Notes: generated by a model not told the origin, from the letters alone. A stretch of DNA of 64,000 bases from Musa acuminata AAA Group (GCF_036884655.1 NC_088355.1:37105001-37169000); one strand, 5' to 3'; positions 34,855-46,075 are shown, counted from the stretch's first letter. A program made the numbers and translations.

Positions 34855-35340
34855 GTAGTGGCGATGGGGAGCTTCCCAGCGATGAGGCTTCCGACAATGA
34901 ATCACATATATAAGACCGTCGATGAGGGTTCCGCCAGCTCCAATCGCGAGCTTCCGAACAAGAGAGCGATGGTTCCAAGATATCCGGAGTGCGGCAATAG
35001 GGCGACCTGCAACGAAATGGACGAGGTCGAAAAGGGGTGCCCATCGACGAAGATTCCGCTGTCATTGTTGCTAAAGCCTGAAAGCCATGGGGTCAAGAGA
35101 CTACCAAAGCAGAGAAAGAAGAAACTGAGACAAAACAGGTAATGAACGCTCGTTTTGGTGGCTCTGATGTTCGTAACTATGAGAGCAGGCGAACGATTCT
35201 GCAACGCCTACACGTTGCCCAAGATATCAGTGTGGTGCTTCAAGACGTTCGCTTCTCACCAACCTCTCGTAGGACACATAGCCAGCCACAACAAGAACAA
35301 GAGCAATCAGTGTGGTGGACGCATGATTTGGCCAGCAAGT
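34855..35340 (+). pseudogene. C2H2 zinc-finger pseudogene (inverted partial copy)
   Basis: Homologous to the middle of the zinc-finger gene at 35990-37216 but on the opposite strand. Matched segments encode GDGELP..DE and SSNRELPNK, the first-finger start (YPECGN for CPECGK), ESHGVKR-type sequence, NARFGGSDV and RYQC, and the second-finger helix region (GHIASHNKNKSNQ in a shifted frame). Large internal deletions and several frame changes remove all complete fingers and the EAR motif. Confidence 0.82.
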
Positions 35341-35989
35341 TCTTTAACCAACAAAAAATAAAGTGCATTTAACAGAGACATACAGATAAATACTAATCCT
35401 TCATCTTTTCCATTTAAAGTTCCATTCTATATCTTATCCATGATAGAGGATGCAAAGTTTCCACTAATCAGCATTTTCAGGAACATAATAAGGTTCCTGA
35501 AGAAGTATATATATGGATTATACGTTTGTTAATAAGGTTGACCTGAAATCCTAGAATTAAGTTGAATGGTGTAAGGTCATCTGAAACATTGGATATCCAC
35601 CTCATTATTTCCTACATCTGAAAGCTCAAAGCATGAGTGCTACTCGATTAAGTCAAAGACTTTCAAACCATCCTGCTTCCTTCATCTGCAGACTGCTCGA
35701 TCAATTTACATGCAATACAGTGATTTTTGCTTGGAAGAATGAAAGAGAGAGGAGTCGAGTGGTAGTCACGATCCTTGTTTCCCCTCCACCTCTATACTGC
35801 ATCACATAACATTCACAAACAGGTGCAGTGCAGGACATTGAATGAAAAAGATGAAGGTTCCACAGAGAGAATTAAAGTCTAAATGCAATTTTGTTTGCAG
35901 TTAAAGAACTTGCATCCAAACTATCTCAATTCCAAATTCTCTATTCTTCAAAACCGGTGAGTGAAAGAACTTGCAGAGTCGTTTTCTTC
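35341..35989. other. Spacer between convergent zinc-finger copies
   Basis: About 650 bases that would form the 3' flank of the zinc-finger gene. No open frame or RNA is supported. The symmetry centre of the inverted duplication should lie here. Confidence 0.5.
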
Positions 35990-37216
35990 TTAGAGATCAG
36001 GCACTTCATTGAGATCGAAGTCAAACATGCCACGGATTGCTCTCTTGTATCTTTCGGATGAGTTTGCCGGAGATGATGGAGCTCCGTTCTGTAACATCCG
36101 GTGGTTTGCTCCCTTGTCGCTCTCAGATGAGTGTGCTGAGGATGACAAAGCTTGATTCTGTAGTTCATTGAAGTGGCGTCTCATGTGGCCACCGAGAGCC
36201 TGCCCGGTCGAGAATGTCAGGTTGCAGATCGTGCATCGGTGTTCCGCTGTTGCCGCTTTGCTGACTGCATTGGGCGCAATATGGACACACCCGTTTTCAG
36301 CGGCGATGGGAGCTTCTTGGACATTGCTCTTGTTCTTGTTGTGGCTGGCTATGTGTCCCCCGAGTGCTTGGTGAGAAGCGAACGTCTTGAAGCAAATACT
36401 ACACTGATATCTTCGACAACGTGTAGGCGTGCCAGAATCGTTCGCTTGCTCTTTGATCTTCCTCTTCTTACTACCACTGTTGTAGCTTGATATCACTTCA
36501 TTCCCGTAGCTCCGATCAGCTAAGACATCAGTGCCACCAAAACGAGTGTTCATAAACTGTTTTGTCTCAGGTGCTTCTTTCTCGACGGTGGGAGTCTCTT
36601 GACCCCATGGCTTTCCATCAGCCAGAAGCAACAAGGCTTTAGCAACAACGACAACGGAATCTTCATCGACGGCGGCCCCTTTCCCACCCTTTTTCGGGGT
36701 CGACCACTTCGTCACAGGTGGCCCTCTTGCGACCGAAGAATACGCGTTCGATTGTGACTTCTTCCTTGCGCCGGGAGGCGGAATAGCTCCTCTGTAATCC
36801 CTCTCCGGGTGGCACCTCAAGTGGCCAAACAGTGATTTATCTGATGGGAAGGTCTTGCCGCACTCCGGACATGTTGGAACCTTCGGCCCCTTGTTTGGAT
36901 GCTTGCGATTGGAGCTGCCGGAACCCTCGTCGAAGGTTTTATCGTCACGGAGATGTGATTCGTCGTCGGAGTCTTCATCGCCGGGAAGCTCCCCATCGCC
37001 ACTACTCACGGATTGGTGACCTCTCACACCACCACTAGCATATGCTGTCTCTGTATCCCCTGAATCCGGAGACACCACCTCCTGATCCACCGCAGCTCTG
37101 CCATCTCCGAACCGCGGTCCTTTCGACGGCAGCTTCTCGTCGTGTTGGTCTTCTACTCGCACTGCAGAGCCCTCAGTCCTGTAATGGCTTCCGCCCTCCA
37201 TGAGATGAGCTTCCAT
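35990..37216 (-). CDS. C2H2 zinc-finger transcriptional repressor (ZAT-like, EAR motif)
   Basis: A single-exon 408-residue nuclear protein. Three C2H2 fingers: 116-136 (CPECGKTF...SLFGHLRCH), 272-292 (CSICFKTF...QALGGHIASH) and 328-348 (CTICNLTF...QALGGHMRRH). Fingers 2 and 3 carry the plant-specific QALGGH helix; finger 1 has the variant SLFGH. A basic KKRKIKEQ (250-257) may be a nuclear localisation signal. The C-terminus has DLNEVPDL (residues 401-408), an EAR motif of the DLNxxP type that recruits TOPLESS co-repressors in this family. The frame is open 50 codons further upstream, but I start at the ATG at 37216. The upstream part is hydrophobic and atypical, and the sequence GGTCAG just before this ATG looks like an intron acceptor. 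ZAT-type proteins usually act in stress responses; the specific role here is unknown. Confidence 0.88.
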   Translation of the reverse strand: MEAHLMEGGSHYRTEGSAVRVEDQHDEKLPSKGPRFGDGRAAVDQEVVSPDSGDTETAYASGGVRGHQSVSSGDGELPGDEDSDDESHLRDDKTFDEGSGSSNRKHPNKGPKVPTCPECGKTFPSDKSLFGHLRCHPERDYRGAIPPPGARKKSQSNAYSSVARGPPVTKWSTPKKGGKGAAVDEDSVVVVAKALLLLADGKPWGQETPTVEKEAPETKQFMNTRFGGTDVLADRSYGNEVISSYNSGSKKRKIKEQANDSGTPTRCRRYQCSICFKTFASHQALGGHIASHNKNKSNVQEAPIAAENGCVHIAPNAVSKAATAEHRCTICNLTFSTGQALGGHMRRHFNELQNQALSSSAHSSESDKGANHRMLQNGAPSSPANSSERYKRAIRGMFDFDLNEVPDL

Positions 37217-37980
37217 TCCTGACCAACAGATCAGAGAGGCATCAGAAGTCGGGATGACGGCAAGAATCTGTCTCTTCTCTGTCAAAAGGTCACACAAGAA
37301 ACGAAAGATCAAGAAACAACCAACAGCAAAACTTCGGTTATCAAGAAACTGAAACCCCAGCTTCACAAAGACCTACTTGTGTTCCTCACCGAGAGGAGCA
37401 TAAAGAACAGCAACCCCAGCTGGCCATGGCTCAATCTCCAGCTGAAGAGAGAGAGAGAGAGAGGGAAAAAGAAGCAACCTTTATCGCAGATCCTATCGAT
37501 CCTAACCGCATGCAAAGAAGCCATGGGCAAGAAAACAAAGTGGCGAGCTCGGGGAAGAAGAGACGCAACAACGACGTTCGAGCAAATCGGGATTCTTGGA
37601 TCAAGAGAAGCAGAGACTAACCGGAAGGAAACGCCCGACTTTTTGGAAGCTTCCACAGCTGGCAGCTGCCGGTGCTTCACCTAGCTCGCTGGAGTTAGGA
37701 TGCAAAGAAGGAAAGCAGAGCTGGAGACAGTGGGAGAACAAGGGAGGAGGAGGAGAGGAGAAGGGATCGGGAGAGGGGAATGATGGAAGAGATGGAAAGC
37801 TGCTGCCCTCCCAACAATAAATCTGTTCCGGCGCCAATCGCTGGAGTGGTTTCCATGCCGTGCGTTCTTCTACTGGTGACAGTGAAACTGACTCTAGCGG
37901 AGGAATCGGGGCCGTCGGATGGTCGTCGGAGGGTGGATTATGGAAGGATTAGGAGTGGCCTAACTTACCATTAAAGAAAG
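37217..37980 (-). promoter_or_regulatory. Zinc-finger gene leader and proximal promoter
   Basis: On the minus strand a plausible donor (G before GTGAGG, 37389) and acceptor (GGTCAG, 37219-37224) would define a 171-base intron in the 5' UTR; this is inference. A (GA)n tract (about 37443-37462) lies upstream, a common feature of plant 5' UTRs. The open frames on both strands here are not conserved in the left arm and are not called. Confidence 0.5.
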
Positions 37981-39434
37981 ATGATAATTAGTTACTGTAA
38001 TCTCTCCAATATATTATCCTTTCCTTCTTCTCCTCTCGTGGAAATATTACCATTCCACGAACCTTTGATAGGGGTATATCTGACCAGATATGGTTAGAAA
38101 AGAGACTAATTTACATCCAAAAAATAATGTGATAGATCAGAGATCGTGTGAATCTTAAAGCTGTATCTTTTCGGTGAAGGCAGTGTGATCTTGATGAATG
38201 AGGATCATGTTTAGTTAAGCTCAAAGAATAATATAATTATAAGATGGTTGGGTCAAGTCAGGTCGAGATTAAACTATATGGGTGAGGTTTGGGTCTAATT
38301 ATACTGAGTGTGGCAAATTGGGTCAGAACTTCTATGTGATCAATCCATCTACCTTCGCTACTTTGAAGGCTTTTAAGTACATTCAAATCAAATCTGATTT
38401 GAAGGGTTTGATTCGGATGCTCTAATTATAATATTAAAAGGGTATTTTAGATCGTGCAAATGTGTATGTGATTTACATATATGTATAGAGAAGGAAATAA
38501 GATAGTGACTAATTAACTCATTAGGTATGATAGAGTTGCTAATTTTATTCTTTTTTTATTAGAAGAGAGTGACCCATCTTGCTAATTCTCTTAGTAATAT
38601 ATTTAATATATTTACTATATTATTTTTTTATTTTAGTCTTAAAAAATCTCTTACGAAAGATACATTGCAAGATAATTAACTTGCAAGTCGTAAAGACATG
38701 TGATGAATTAGTTGAAGTTTGAGTCAAAAAAATTATTATTCATTCATTCACTTCTTTTATTATATGAATGTTTATTTTATTAAATAATTTTATTTTTGAA
38801 AAGATGTCTCATTTAGCACCTCTTATTTCATCTTTTAGTTTCTTTTTTTTATTTTATTATTTAAATATTTTTATAATTAATTATTTGTTTGTATCAAAAA
38901 ATTTTGATTTTTATAGGGGATTATTGGAACACTAAGGGAGAGCTCAATTTACCTCAATTTGCTTTTTCACTTATATGCCTTTCGTGTTTTGGGTTCCTTC
39001 TTATCTTGTTTGACCCAAGCTAATATGGATGTATTTGATTTGGATGATTGGGCATGGGCATGAACTCAAGTTGGACCCATTTTCTTTTCTTATTTCTTTG
39101 ATATTTCTATTTGTGAACTTACTCTTGTCCAATTGGTTAGGAGAACTTATAAATAAGCTTTTCCCAAATCAATCGATGTAATGAAATAAAAATTCAGAAA
39201 AAAGAGAAAAAATATGAGGAAAATGAAGGAGTAGGACAAAAGAAAATATAGAAAAGAGAGAAGTTTTTTATTTATTTGATTTCTCGATCCTTTGATTTAG
39301 AATATCTTTTGATTTTTTATAATCATGCTTGAATAATAATATATCTAGTGGTATTCACGATGATCGTACAAAACTGAAGAATTCACTTAAGACAACACTT
39401 GCATACTTTCATATTTTCTTTTAACTTCGTATTT

Positions 39435-39489
39435 AATTTTCACTTATATTGTATGTTTTTTCTTGAAATATACAATATAAGTGAAAATT
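39435..39489. repeat. Perfect inverted repeat, 20-bp arms
   Basis: Arms at 39435-39454 and 39470-39489 are perfect reverse complements (AATTTTCACTTATATTGTAT) around a 15-base loop. A diverged copy lies at about 41672-41728 in block B; block C has lost the right arm. Confidence 0.85.
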
Positions 39490-39523
39490 AAGCTTCTTCA
39501 CGAGAATCTATTAGATTTTATTG

Positions 39524-39563
39524 AAAAAAATCTAATAAACCAAAAGGTTTATTAGATTTTTTT
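39524..39563. repeat. Perfect inverted repeat, 18-bp arms, AAAA loop
   Basis: Arms 39524-39541 and 39546-39563 pair perfectly (AAAAAAATCTAATAAACC). Block B has the same hairpin at 41767-41802 with 16-bp arms. It lies 34 bases from the previous hairpin. Confidence 0.88.
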
Positions 39564-39605
39564 AAACAAAATTTAAAGTATGATTTATTTGTTTATTCCT
39601 TAACT

Positions 39606-39705
39606 AATCAATCTCATCCTCTATGATAGCGTGACCTCTCTAAAGATATTCTTGCTTATTTATCTTTTCCTGTATCATACCTCTCAAATCGATGACTATG
39701 CAAAG

Positions 39706-39707
<2 letters not shown>
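39606..39707 (-). pseudogene. Antisense CNL CC-start relic 1
   Basis: Read on the minus strand: ggctttgcatag (promoter/leader), gaggtatgatacagg, then gcaagaatatctttagagag and gatgagattg, equivalent to the CC start (FKEVTLLLN...DDE). The frame is lost. It is the mirror partner of the relic at 26746-26895. Confidence 0.65.

Positions 39708-39780
<73 letters not shown>
39708..39780. repeat. (AT)n microsatellite in a CNL TATA region
   Basis: About 73 bases of AT dinucleotides at the TATA position of the minus-strand CNL promoter. Confidence 0.92.
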
Positions 39781-39786
<6 letters not shown>

Positions 39787-40188
39787 AGATATCTAAGACA
39801 CTTTTTTTAGATAAGTTATACAACGAATAAAGATTAAAAAATAAAAAAATTACTGAATAATGTTAGTGTCCAAAGTTAGTCATTGCATGAGATGAAAAAA
39901 ATGACTCAATAAGATTCTAAGTATGATGCGACCTTAATGTATCAAGGAATCAAACAAGAAGAAGGATGCAAATGTAAAGATAAGATATCAAAACGAAAAT
40001 CATGAGTGATCAATGTACTACTAGGGTACTCTCGAAATACTTATTAGAGAGAACAGTATCAAATTTTTCTAAACAATATCAAATGTATGAGTTTCAAAAC
40101 TATTTTACAGAGTTCAAATAAGTGAGAAGAGATAAAACAATCTGAAAATTTTTGCTCTCTTTCTTACTCTCTCAATTTGTTTCCTTTT
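39781..40188 (-). promoter_or_regulatory. Antisense CNL promoter relic, outlier of the tRNA-array monomer
   Basis: Matches the tRNA-array monomer (gataagttatacaacgaata, ctgaataatgttagtgtc, aaaacgaaaatcatgagtga, gtactactagggtactct) but contains no tRNA sequence. The part nearest the TATA corresponds, on the minus strand, to the CNL promoter (attcgttgtataacttatct versus the plus-strand attcgttatgtcagctcatct). Confidence 0.65.
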
Positions 40189-41844
40189 TCTCCTCTCGTG
40201 TAAGTGTTACCATTCCACAAACCCTTTTCGTCTTTGATTGAGGAGGAGGGGGGGTAGGAACCAGATATGGTTAGAAAAGTGACAAATTAAAACTAATTTA
40301 TATCTAAAAGAATAATGTGATGGATCAGAGATCGTGTGAATCTCAAAGAATAATCTTTTTGGGGAAGGCAGGGTTGTCTTTGAGATTTGAGTGTGACATT
40401 GATGAACGACGGGCATGTTTAGTTGTATATCATCTTTGTTGTCAGTTAAGCTCAAAGAATAATATAATTATAATGTGGTTAGGTCGATATTAAGTTGTAT
40501 GGGTGGGGTTTGAGTCTAATTATACTGAGTTTGGCAAATTGGGTCAGCGGAACTTGAACTTCTATGTGATCGATCTATCCACCTTCGCTACTTTGAAGGC
40601 TTTAAGTGCATTCACATCGAATATGGTTTGAAGGGTTTGATTCGGATGCTCTAAATGTAATATTAGAAGGATCTTTAGTCCACATTGGGTCGTGCTAATG
40701 TGTATATGATTTACATATGTGTATAGAGAAGGAAATAAGACTGACTAATCAACTCATTAGGTATGACAGAGTTACTAATTTTGTTCTTTATTTTAAGAAG
40801 AGAGTGACCCGTCTTGCTAATTTTCCTCGTAATACATTTAATATATTTGCTATATTATTTTTCTATTTTAGTCTTAGAAAATCTCTTATGAAAGATACAT
40901 TGCAAGATAATTAACTTGCAACTCATAAAGACGTATGTGATGAATTTTTTGAAGTTTGAGTCAAAAAAAATTATTGTTCATTCATTCACTTGTTTTATTA
41001 TATGGATGTTTATTTTATTAAATGATTTTATTTTTGAAAATTAGTACCTCTTCTTTCATCTTTTAGTTTCTCTTTTTATTTTATTATTTATTATTTATAT
41101 ATTTTATAATTAATTATTTGTATGTATAAATTTTTTTGATTTTTATAGAGGATTATTGGAACACTAAGGGAGAGCTCAATTTATCTTAATTTGCTTTTTC
41201 ACTTGTATTCGTCGTTTGAGTTCCTTCTTATCGTCTTTTATCTCTGGGATGAGGTTTGACCCAAGCTCATATGGATGTATTTGATTTGGATGATTGGGCA
41301 TGGGCATGAACTCAAGTTGGACCCATTTTCTTTTCTTATTTCTTTGATATTTCTATTTGTGAACTTACTCTTTTCCAATTGGTTAGGAGAACTTATAAAT
41401 AAGCTTCTTCCCAAATTAATCGATGCAATGGAATAAAAAATCAGAAAAAAAAAGAAAAAATACGAGGGTAGGACAAAAGAAAACATAGAAAAGGGAGAAG
41501 TTTTTTATTTATTTGATTTCTCGATCCTTTGATTCAGAATATCTTTTGATTTTTTTATAATTGTGCTTGAACAATAATGTATCTAGTGGTATTCAGGATT
41601 ATTGTATAAAACTGAAGAATTCACTTAGGACAACGCTCGCATACTTTCATGTTTTCTTTTAACCTCCTATTTAATTTTCAGTTATATCATACGTTTTTTT
41701 ATTGAAACATACAATATAAGTGAAAATTAAGCTTCTTCACAAAAATCTATTAGATTTTATTGAAACAAAAATCTAATAAACCAAAAGGTTTATTAGATTT
41801 TTTTTAATAAAATTTAAAGTATGATTTATTTGTTTATTCCTTAA
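40189..41844. repeat. Block B: second copy of the spacer block
   Basis: Direct repeat of block A starting at the shared tctcctctcgtg word. It contains the second hairpin copy at 41767-41802. No gene is called. Confidence 0.75.
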
Positions 41845-41940
41845 CTAATCAATCTCATCCTCTATGTTCAAGAGGAGTGTGACCTCTCTAAAGACATTGT
41901 TGCTTATTTATCTTTTCCTGTATGATACCTCTCGAATCGG
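41845..41940 (-). pseudogene. Antisense CNL CC-start relic 2
   Basis: Minus-strand sequence gcaacaatgtctttagagag, then cacactcctcttgaacatag and gatgag, equivalent to the CC-start codons. It stops abruptly at about 41940, where block C begins, so its promoter is missing. Confidence 0.65.
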
Positions 41941-42472
41941 GACGGGGCGTGAGGGTATATCTTAGAAAAGTGATGAATTCAAACTAATTATATCCAAAAG
42001 AATAATGTGATGGATCAACGATCGTGCGAATCTCAAAGTTGTATATTTTTTGGGGAAGGTGGGGTTGTCTTTAAGATTTGAGTGTGATCTTGATGAATGG
42101 CGATCATGTTTAGTTGTATATCATCCTTGTTGTCATTTAAGCTCAAAGAATAATATAATTATAATATGGTTGGGTCAAGTCAGGTCAAGATTAGCTGCAT
42201 TGGTGGGGTTTGGGTCTAATTAGACTAATTGTGGCAAATTGGGTCAACCCAACTTGAACTTCTATGTGATCGATCCATCTATCTTCACTTCTTTGAAGGC
42301 TTTAAGTGCATTCACATCGAATCTGGTTTGAAGGGTTTGATTCAGATGCTCTAATTGTAATATTAAAAGGATATTTAGTCCACGTTGGATCATGTTGATA
42401 TATATGTGATTTACATGTGTATAGAGAAGGAAATAAGACCGTGACTAATCAACTCATTAGGTACGATAAAGT
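41941..42472. repeat. Block C, left part
   Basis: Third copy of the spacer block (taatgtgatggatcaacgat, tggttgggtcaagtcaggtc). It is interrupted at 42472/42473 by the LTR element and resumes at 51939. Confidence 0.75.
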
Positions 42473-42604
42473 TGTTAGGATCGAGAGCACTAAGAGGGGG
42501 GGGTGAATTAGTGCAGCGGAAATCTTATAGAAATTTAAAAACCAAAAGCTGCGTTCGTTCAAAAACTATTGTGATGCAAAAGCAAATTCGCAGTTTGTAT
42601 CTAG

Positions 42605-42870
42605 GTGCAGTTTGCGTCTAAGCGCAGATTGCGTTCAAGCGCAGTTTTGCGTCTAAGCGCAGTTTTGCGTCTAAACTCAGATTTACGTCCAAATGCAAAT
42701 TTACGTCTAAACGCAGATTTACGTCTAAACGCAGATTTACGTCTAAACGCAGTTTTACGTCTAAACGCAGTTTTGCGTCTAAACGCAGTTTTACGTCTAA
42801 ACGCAGATTTACGTCTAAACGCAGATTTACGTCTAAACGTAGTTTTACGTCTAAACGCAGATTTACGTCT
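42605..42870. repeat. 18-bp minisatellite in the LTR
   Basis: About 14 units of tttacgtctaaacgcaga and close variants (ttttgcgtctaagcgcag). Because 18 is a multiple of three, all six frames stay open in places. It gives RRKSAF-type repeats on one strand and LRLNAD-type repeats on the other; I do not regard these as proteins. The same array is at 49723-49990. Confidence 0.9.
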
Positions 42871-43699
42871 AAACTTTGAAACTCGTTTATATACTTGCAG
42901 AAGGCAGTATGCAGTTGAAATCAAGACGTAAACTTGAACTGAAATCTGACGATTGAGCGAGGAAAGCTGATTTACGTCTGAATGCAGTTTTACGTCTAAA
43001 TGTTGAAACTCGTTCGTAAAATCGTAGAGGACAGATTGCAGTTATTAATGGGATTAAAATGTAAGCGTAAACTGCAAGGAAGCTCGTTCGTAAAAACGCG
43101 AAAAACAGTTCTGCAGAATCAAACGTAAACGTAAACTGTAATGTATGAAAATACGAAGTTACGTCTGAATGCAGATTTGGAAGAACAGCTCTTAGAACTT
43201 GTTCGCGAAAGCACAGAGAGCAGTAGTGATGAGGGAGGTTTGCAGTAATGATAAAGTACTCGAAATTAAACGCAAACCAGAGATTTAGAGTGGTTCGGTC
43301 AGCCTTGACCTACTCCACTTTTGGCTTCCTCCACCGATGAGGTTGCCGACGTCAACTAGGTGCCTTCCTTCAATGGGCGAAGGCCAAACTTCCCTCTTAC
43401 AATTTCTCTCCTTTTGACAGGCTTAGGAGACAACCTTTACAGACCTTTCTCTCCTCACTTTTACAATTGAAAACTTGAAGAACAGAAGGAGGAGACTTAA
43501 AGGATTTACAACACTTTTGAGCTCTTTAGAATCACAGAAAAGATCACGATTTTGGTATAGGTCTGTATCTTTTCAGTGCTGAATGGGTGGGGTATTTATA
43601 GGCCCCAACCCAATTCAAAATTCGAGCTCAAAACGATCAAATCGATCAAATCCCAGAATTCTGGGATCAGGCGGTTGCACCTCTCGACTGGAGAGGTGG

Positions 43700-44045
43700 C
43701 ACCGCCTGGCAGAGCTCGAAGACTGAGCTCTGCCGATTGCTTCTCTCTGCCAGAGCTCGAAGACTGAGCTCGATGGTTGCATCACCTGGCAGAGCTTGAA
43801 GACTGAGCTTGGTGGTTGCATCACCTGGCAGAGCTCGAAATCTGAGCTTGGTGGTTGCATCACTTGGCAGAGCTCCAAACTGAGCTCAAGCTGATGCACC
43901 ATTCTGCCAGAGCTCGAAGACTGAGCTTGGTGAATGCATCACCTAGCAAAGCTCGAGACTGAGCTCAGGCTGATGCACCACTCTGCCAGAGCTCGAAGAC
44001 TGAGCTCGGTGGTTGCATCGCCTGGCAGAGCTCGGAACTTGAGCT
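43700..44045. repeat. ~40-bp degenerate array in the LTR
   Basis: Repeats of ggcagagctcgaagactgag followed by ctcggtggttgcatcacct, with variable spacing. Each unit contains gagctcgaa...gagctc, a small inverted element. A second copy lies at 50818-51163. Confidence 0.8.
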
Positions 44046-44059
44046 CTGGCGGTGCAACC

Positions 44060-44345
44060 TCTTGGCTGGAGCGGTTGCACCTCCCAGCCTTGCAACCCTG
44101 GCGGTTGCACCTCCTGGCTGGGGCGGTTGCACCTCCCAGCCTTGCAACCCTGGCGGTTGCACCTCCTGGCTGGGGCGGTTGCACCTCTCAACCCCACAGC
44201 CCAGGCGGTTGCACCTCCTGGCTGGGGCGGTTGCACCTCCCAGCCTTGCAACCCTGGCGGTTGCACCTCCTGGCTGGGGCGGTTGCACCTCTCAACCCCA
44301 CAGCCCAGGCGGTTGCACCTCCTGGCTGGGGCGGTTGCACCTCCT
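44060..44345. repeat. 52-bp minisatellite in the LTR
   Basis: GC-rich units built from ggcggttgcacctcctggct and ggggcggttgcacctcccag. In the other LTR the array (51178-51411) is one 52-bp unit shorter, the only length difference between the LTRs. Confidence 0.88.
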
Positions 44346-44872
44346 GGTGCAATCAGGGTCCGAATGGCTCACTCCATTCGACCCACTTTGAATCTTTTCA
44401 GGGACCCAATTGTCCCAAGATTAAGCTAATGGGATCACCTCCCATTTTCATGCTTAATCATCGTGCTAACTACGAATATCTCTAAGACAACTTCTGCAGC
44501 TTTGCTCCGATGCGTCAATCGCTTCTTCCGGCGAGTTTCCGGCCAACTTCCGACGATCAACCGACAACCTTCGGTGATCCTTCTGTGGACATCCGGCATA
44601 CTCCTGGACTTTGCGACGATCCACTTGGCGAGTTCCGACGAGCTTCGCTTGGCAAGCTTCTGGACTTCTCGGATCTGTTCTCTCTGAACCTCCGACGACC
44701 GTCCGAACTTCCGTCGAACTCTCGAACTCCCAACGTGATCCTGATCTTGACTCCGGCGCAACTCCTGCTGCTTGTCTTACTCTCATCGTAGTTAATCCTG
44801 CACACTTATCTCAACACATAGATTAGATAACAAATGACAATTGATTTCATCATCAAAATCCGAGATTCAACA

Positions 44873-46075
44873 ATCTCCCCCTTTTTGATGATGACAATCA
44901 ATTGATAAAGGAGTTGTCCTTAACTCCCCCTATCTATATGCCATAGTTGAGATAAGTCAACCTTGAATTCAAGACCTAAGAATTCAAGTGACGTATTGAT
45001 AAGTTAGATCAGTTAAACTTATCAATGCTCCCATCATGATGCCTATCATGATGTATCTCTTCAAGAATTATGTCAAGCCATGACATACATCATCAAGTTT
45101 GTATGATTGTGTTTGTAACCATTCATCATGTAATCATATAAAGCAACGAAGGACTTTTTACATGATGCTCACATTTGAGATATTCTAGTAAGTTTGCATT
45201 TTCTTTACAATATCAAATCAAGACATGATGCAAACTACATGTTCACATATCTCTTGGTGATGCAAGGATGGCATAACATTTTTTATAGCATCACTCAAGT
45301 ATTTGCAACTATGACATAGATATGATTATGGCAGTTCAGCTATGACATAGTGTTTATCAATTCATATTTTTCTCCCCCTTTGTCATCAACAAAAAGCATG
45401 ATAGCATTATCAAGCATAAAAAGGAAGTCATGACACAAATATCATTTAATTGTTTTTGCTTGACGGAGGAAAGTCATTTTCCAAGGAGTTTTCATAAGAG
45501 TGTACGGGAACATCCCACTTTTAGCATACAACCCGAAAAATGAACTTCTTACATGCATTTGGTTAAAAATATTTGTCACATAATTTGCAACATGTTATTT
45601 GATCAAGCGTTGTCAAGGCATGTAATAGTAATAACATCCGAATAATTTTGATGTAGTAACACAATTATTTTAAGTGCAGCATTATATCATATGCATAGCA
45701 GGATTTTTATTTCAGCAAGTGTAGCATTGCATCACATGGTAAGATATCAGCTCGTATGATGCAAATTTTTGTTTGATACATGGCTTGATAGCAAACATAT
45801 TAGCAATAGCTACCATATCAATGTCATGCTGCTGACTTATCAACTTACATTGGTATGTTGCTTCATATTTTCAAGGCATAGGCTTTTAAACCTTTTTAGT
45901 TTCAGTAAAAAAGACGAGATAAACAACAAGAGATGTTTGCAAATATGCTTACACAGATAAAGATAACCATATCAGGGTAACATATGTACAGCATATCAGG
46001 TAACCAAAGTCCTTCATGAATAACATAAGGAGTTTACAACATGTCATATCAAAAACATCAGATGTTTATACAAGC
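44873..46075. other. Internal non-coding region of the gag-only element
   Basis: Begins with the purine tract (minus strand AAAAAGGGGGAGAT, 44873-44886). The remaining 1.2 kb lies where pol would be in an autonomous element; I see no RT, integrase or RNase H motif. Confidence 0.75.

Larger units (their letters stand above)
38021..39605. repeat. Block A: zinc-finger upstream flank and spacer
   Basis: The first of three related blocks in direct orientation (A 38021, B 40189, C 41941 resuming at 51939). Shared words are taatgtgatgatcagagatcg-like, cttctatgtgatc, cattaggta, aacactaagggagagctcaa, gatgattgggcatgg and ctcgatcctttgat. The part at 38021-38365 is the inverted partner of 34010-34540; the part at 38900-39600 is the inverted partner of 26900-27500. 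No protein gene is seen. Confidence 0.75.
42473..44872 (-). repeat. 3' LTR of the gag-only element
   Basis: 2400 bp. It carries an 18-bp minisatellite (42605-42870), a ~40-bp array (43700-44040) and a 52-bp array (about 44060-44340). It has one more 52-bp unit than the other LTR. Confidence 0.93.

Noticed and set aside
42601..42931. Repetitive 107-108 codon frames on both strands
   Set aside because: They are by-products of the 18-bp LTR minisatellite and recur identically in the other LTR at 49719-50049.
43934..44485. 183-codon frame rich in Gly, Pro, Leu and Ala (and similar frames at 51052)
   Set aside because: Produced by the 40-bp and 52-bp GC-rich LTR arrays; the frame differs between LTRs after a 52-bp unit change.
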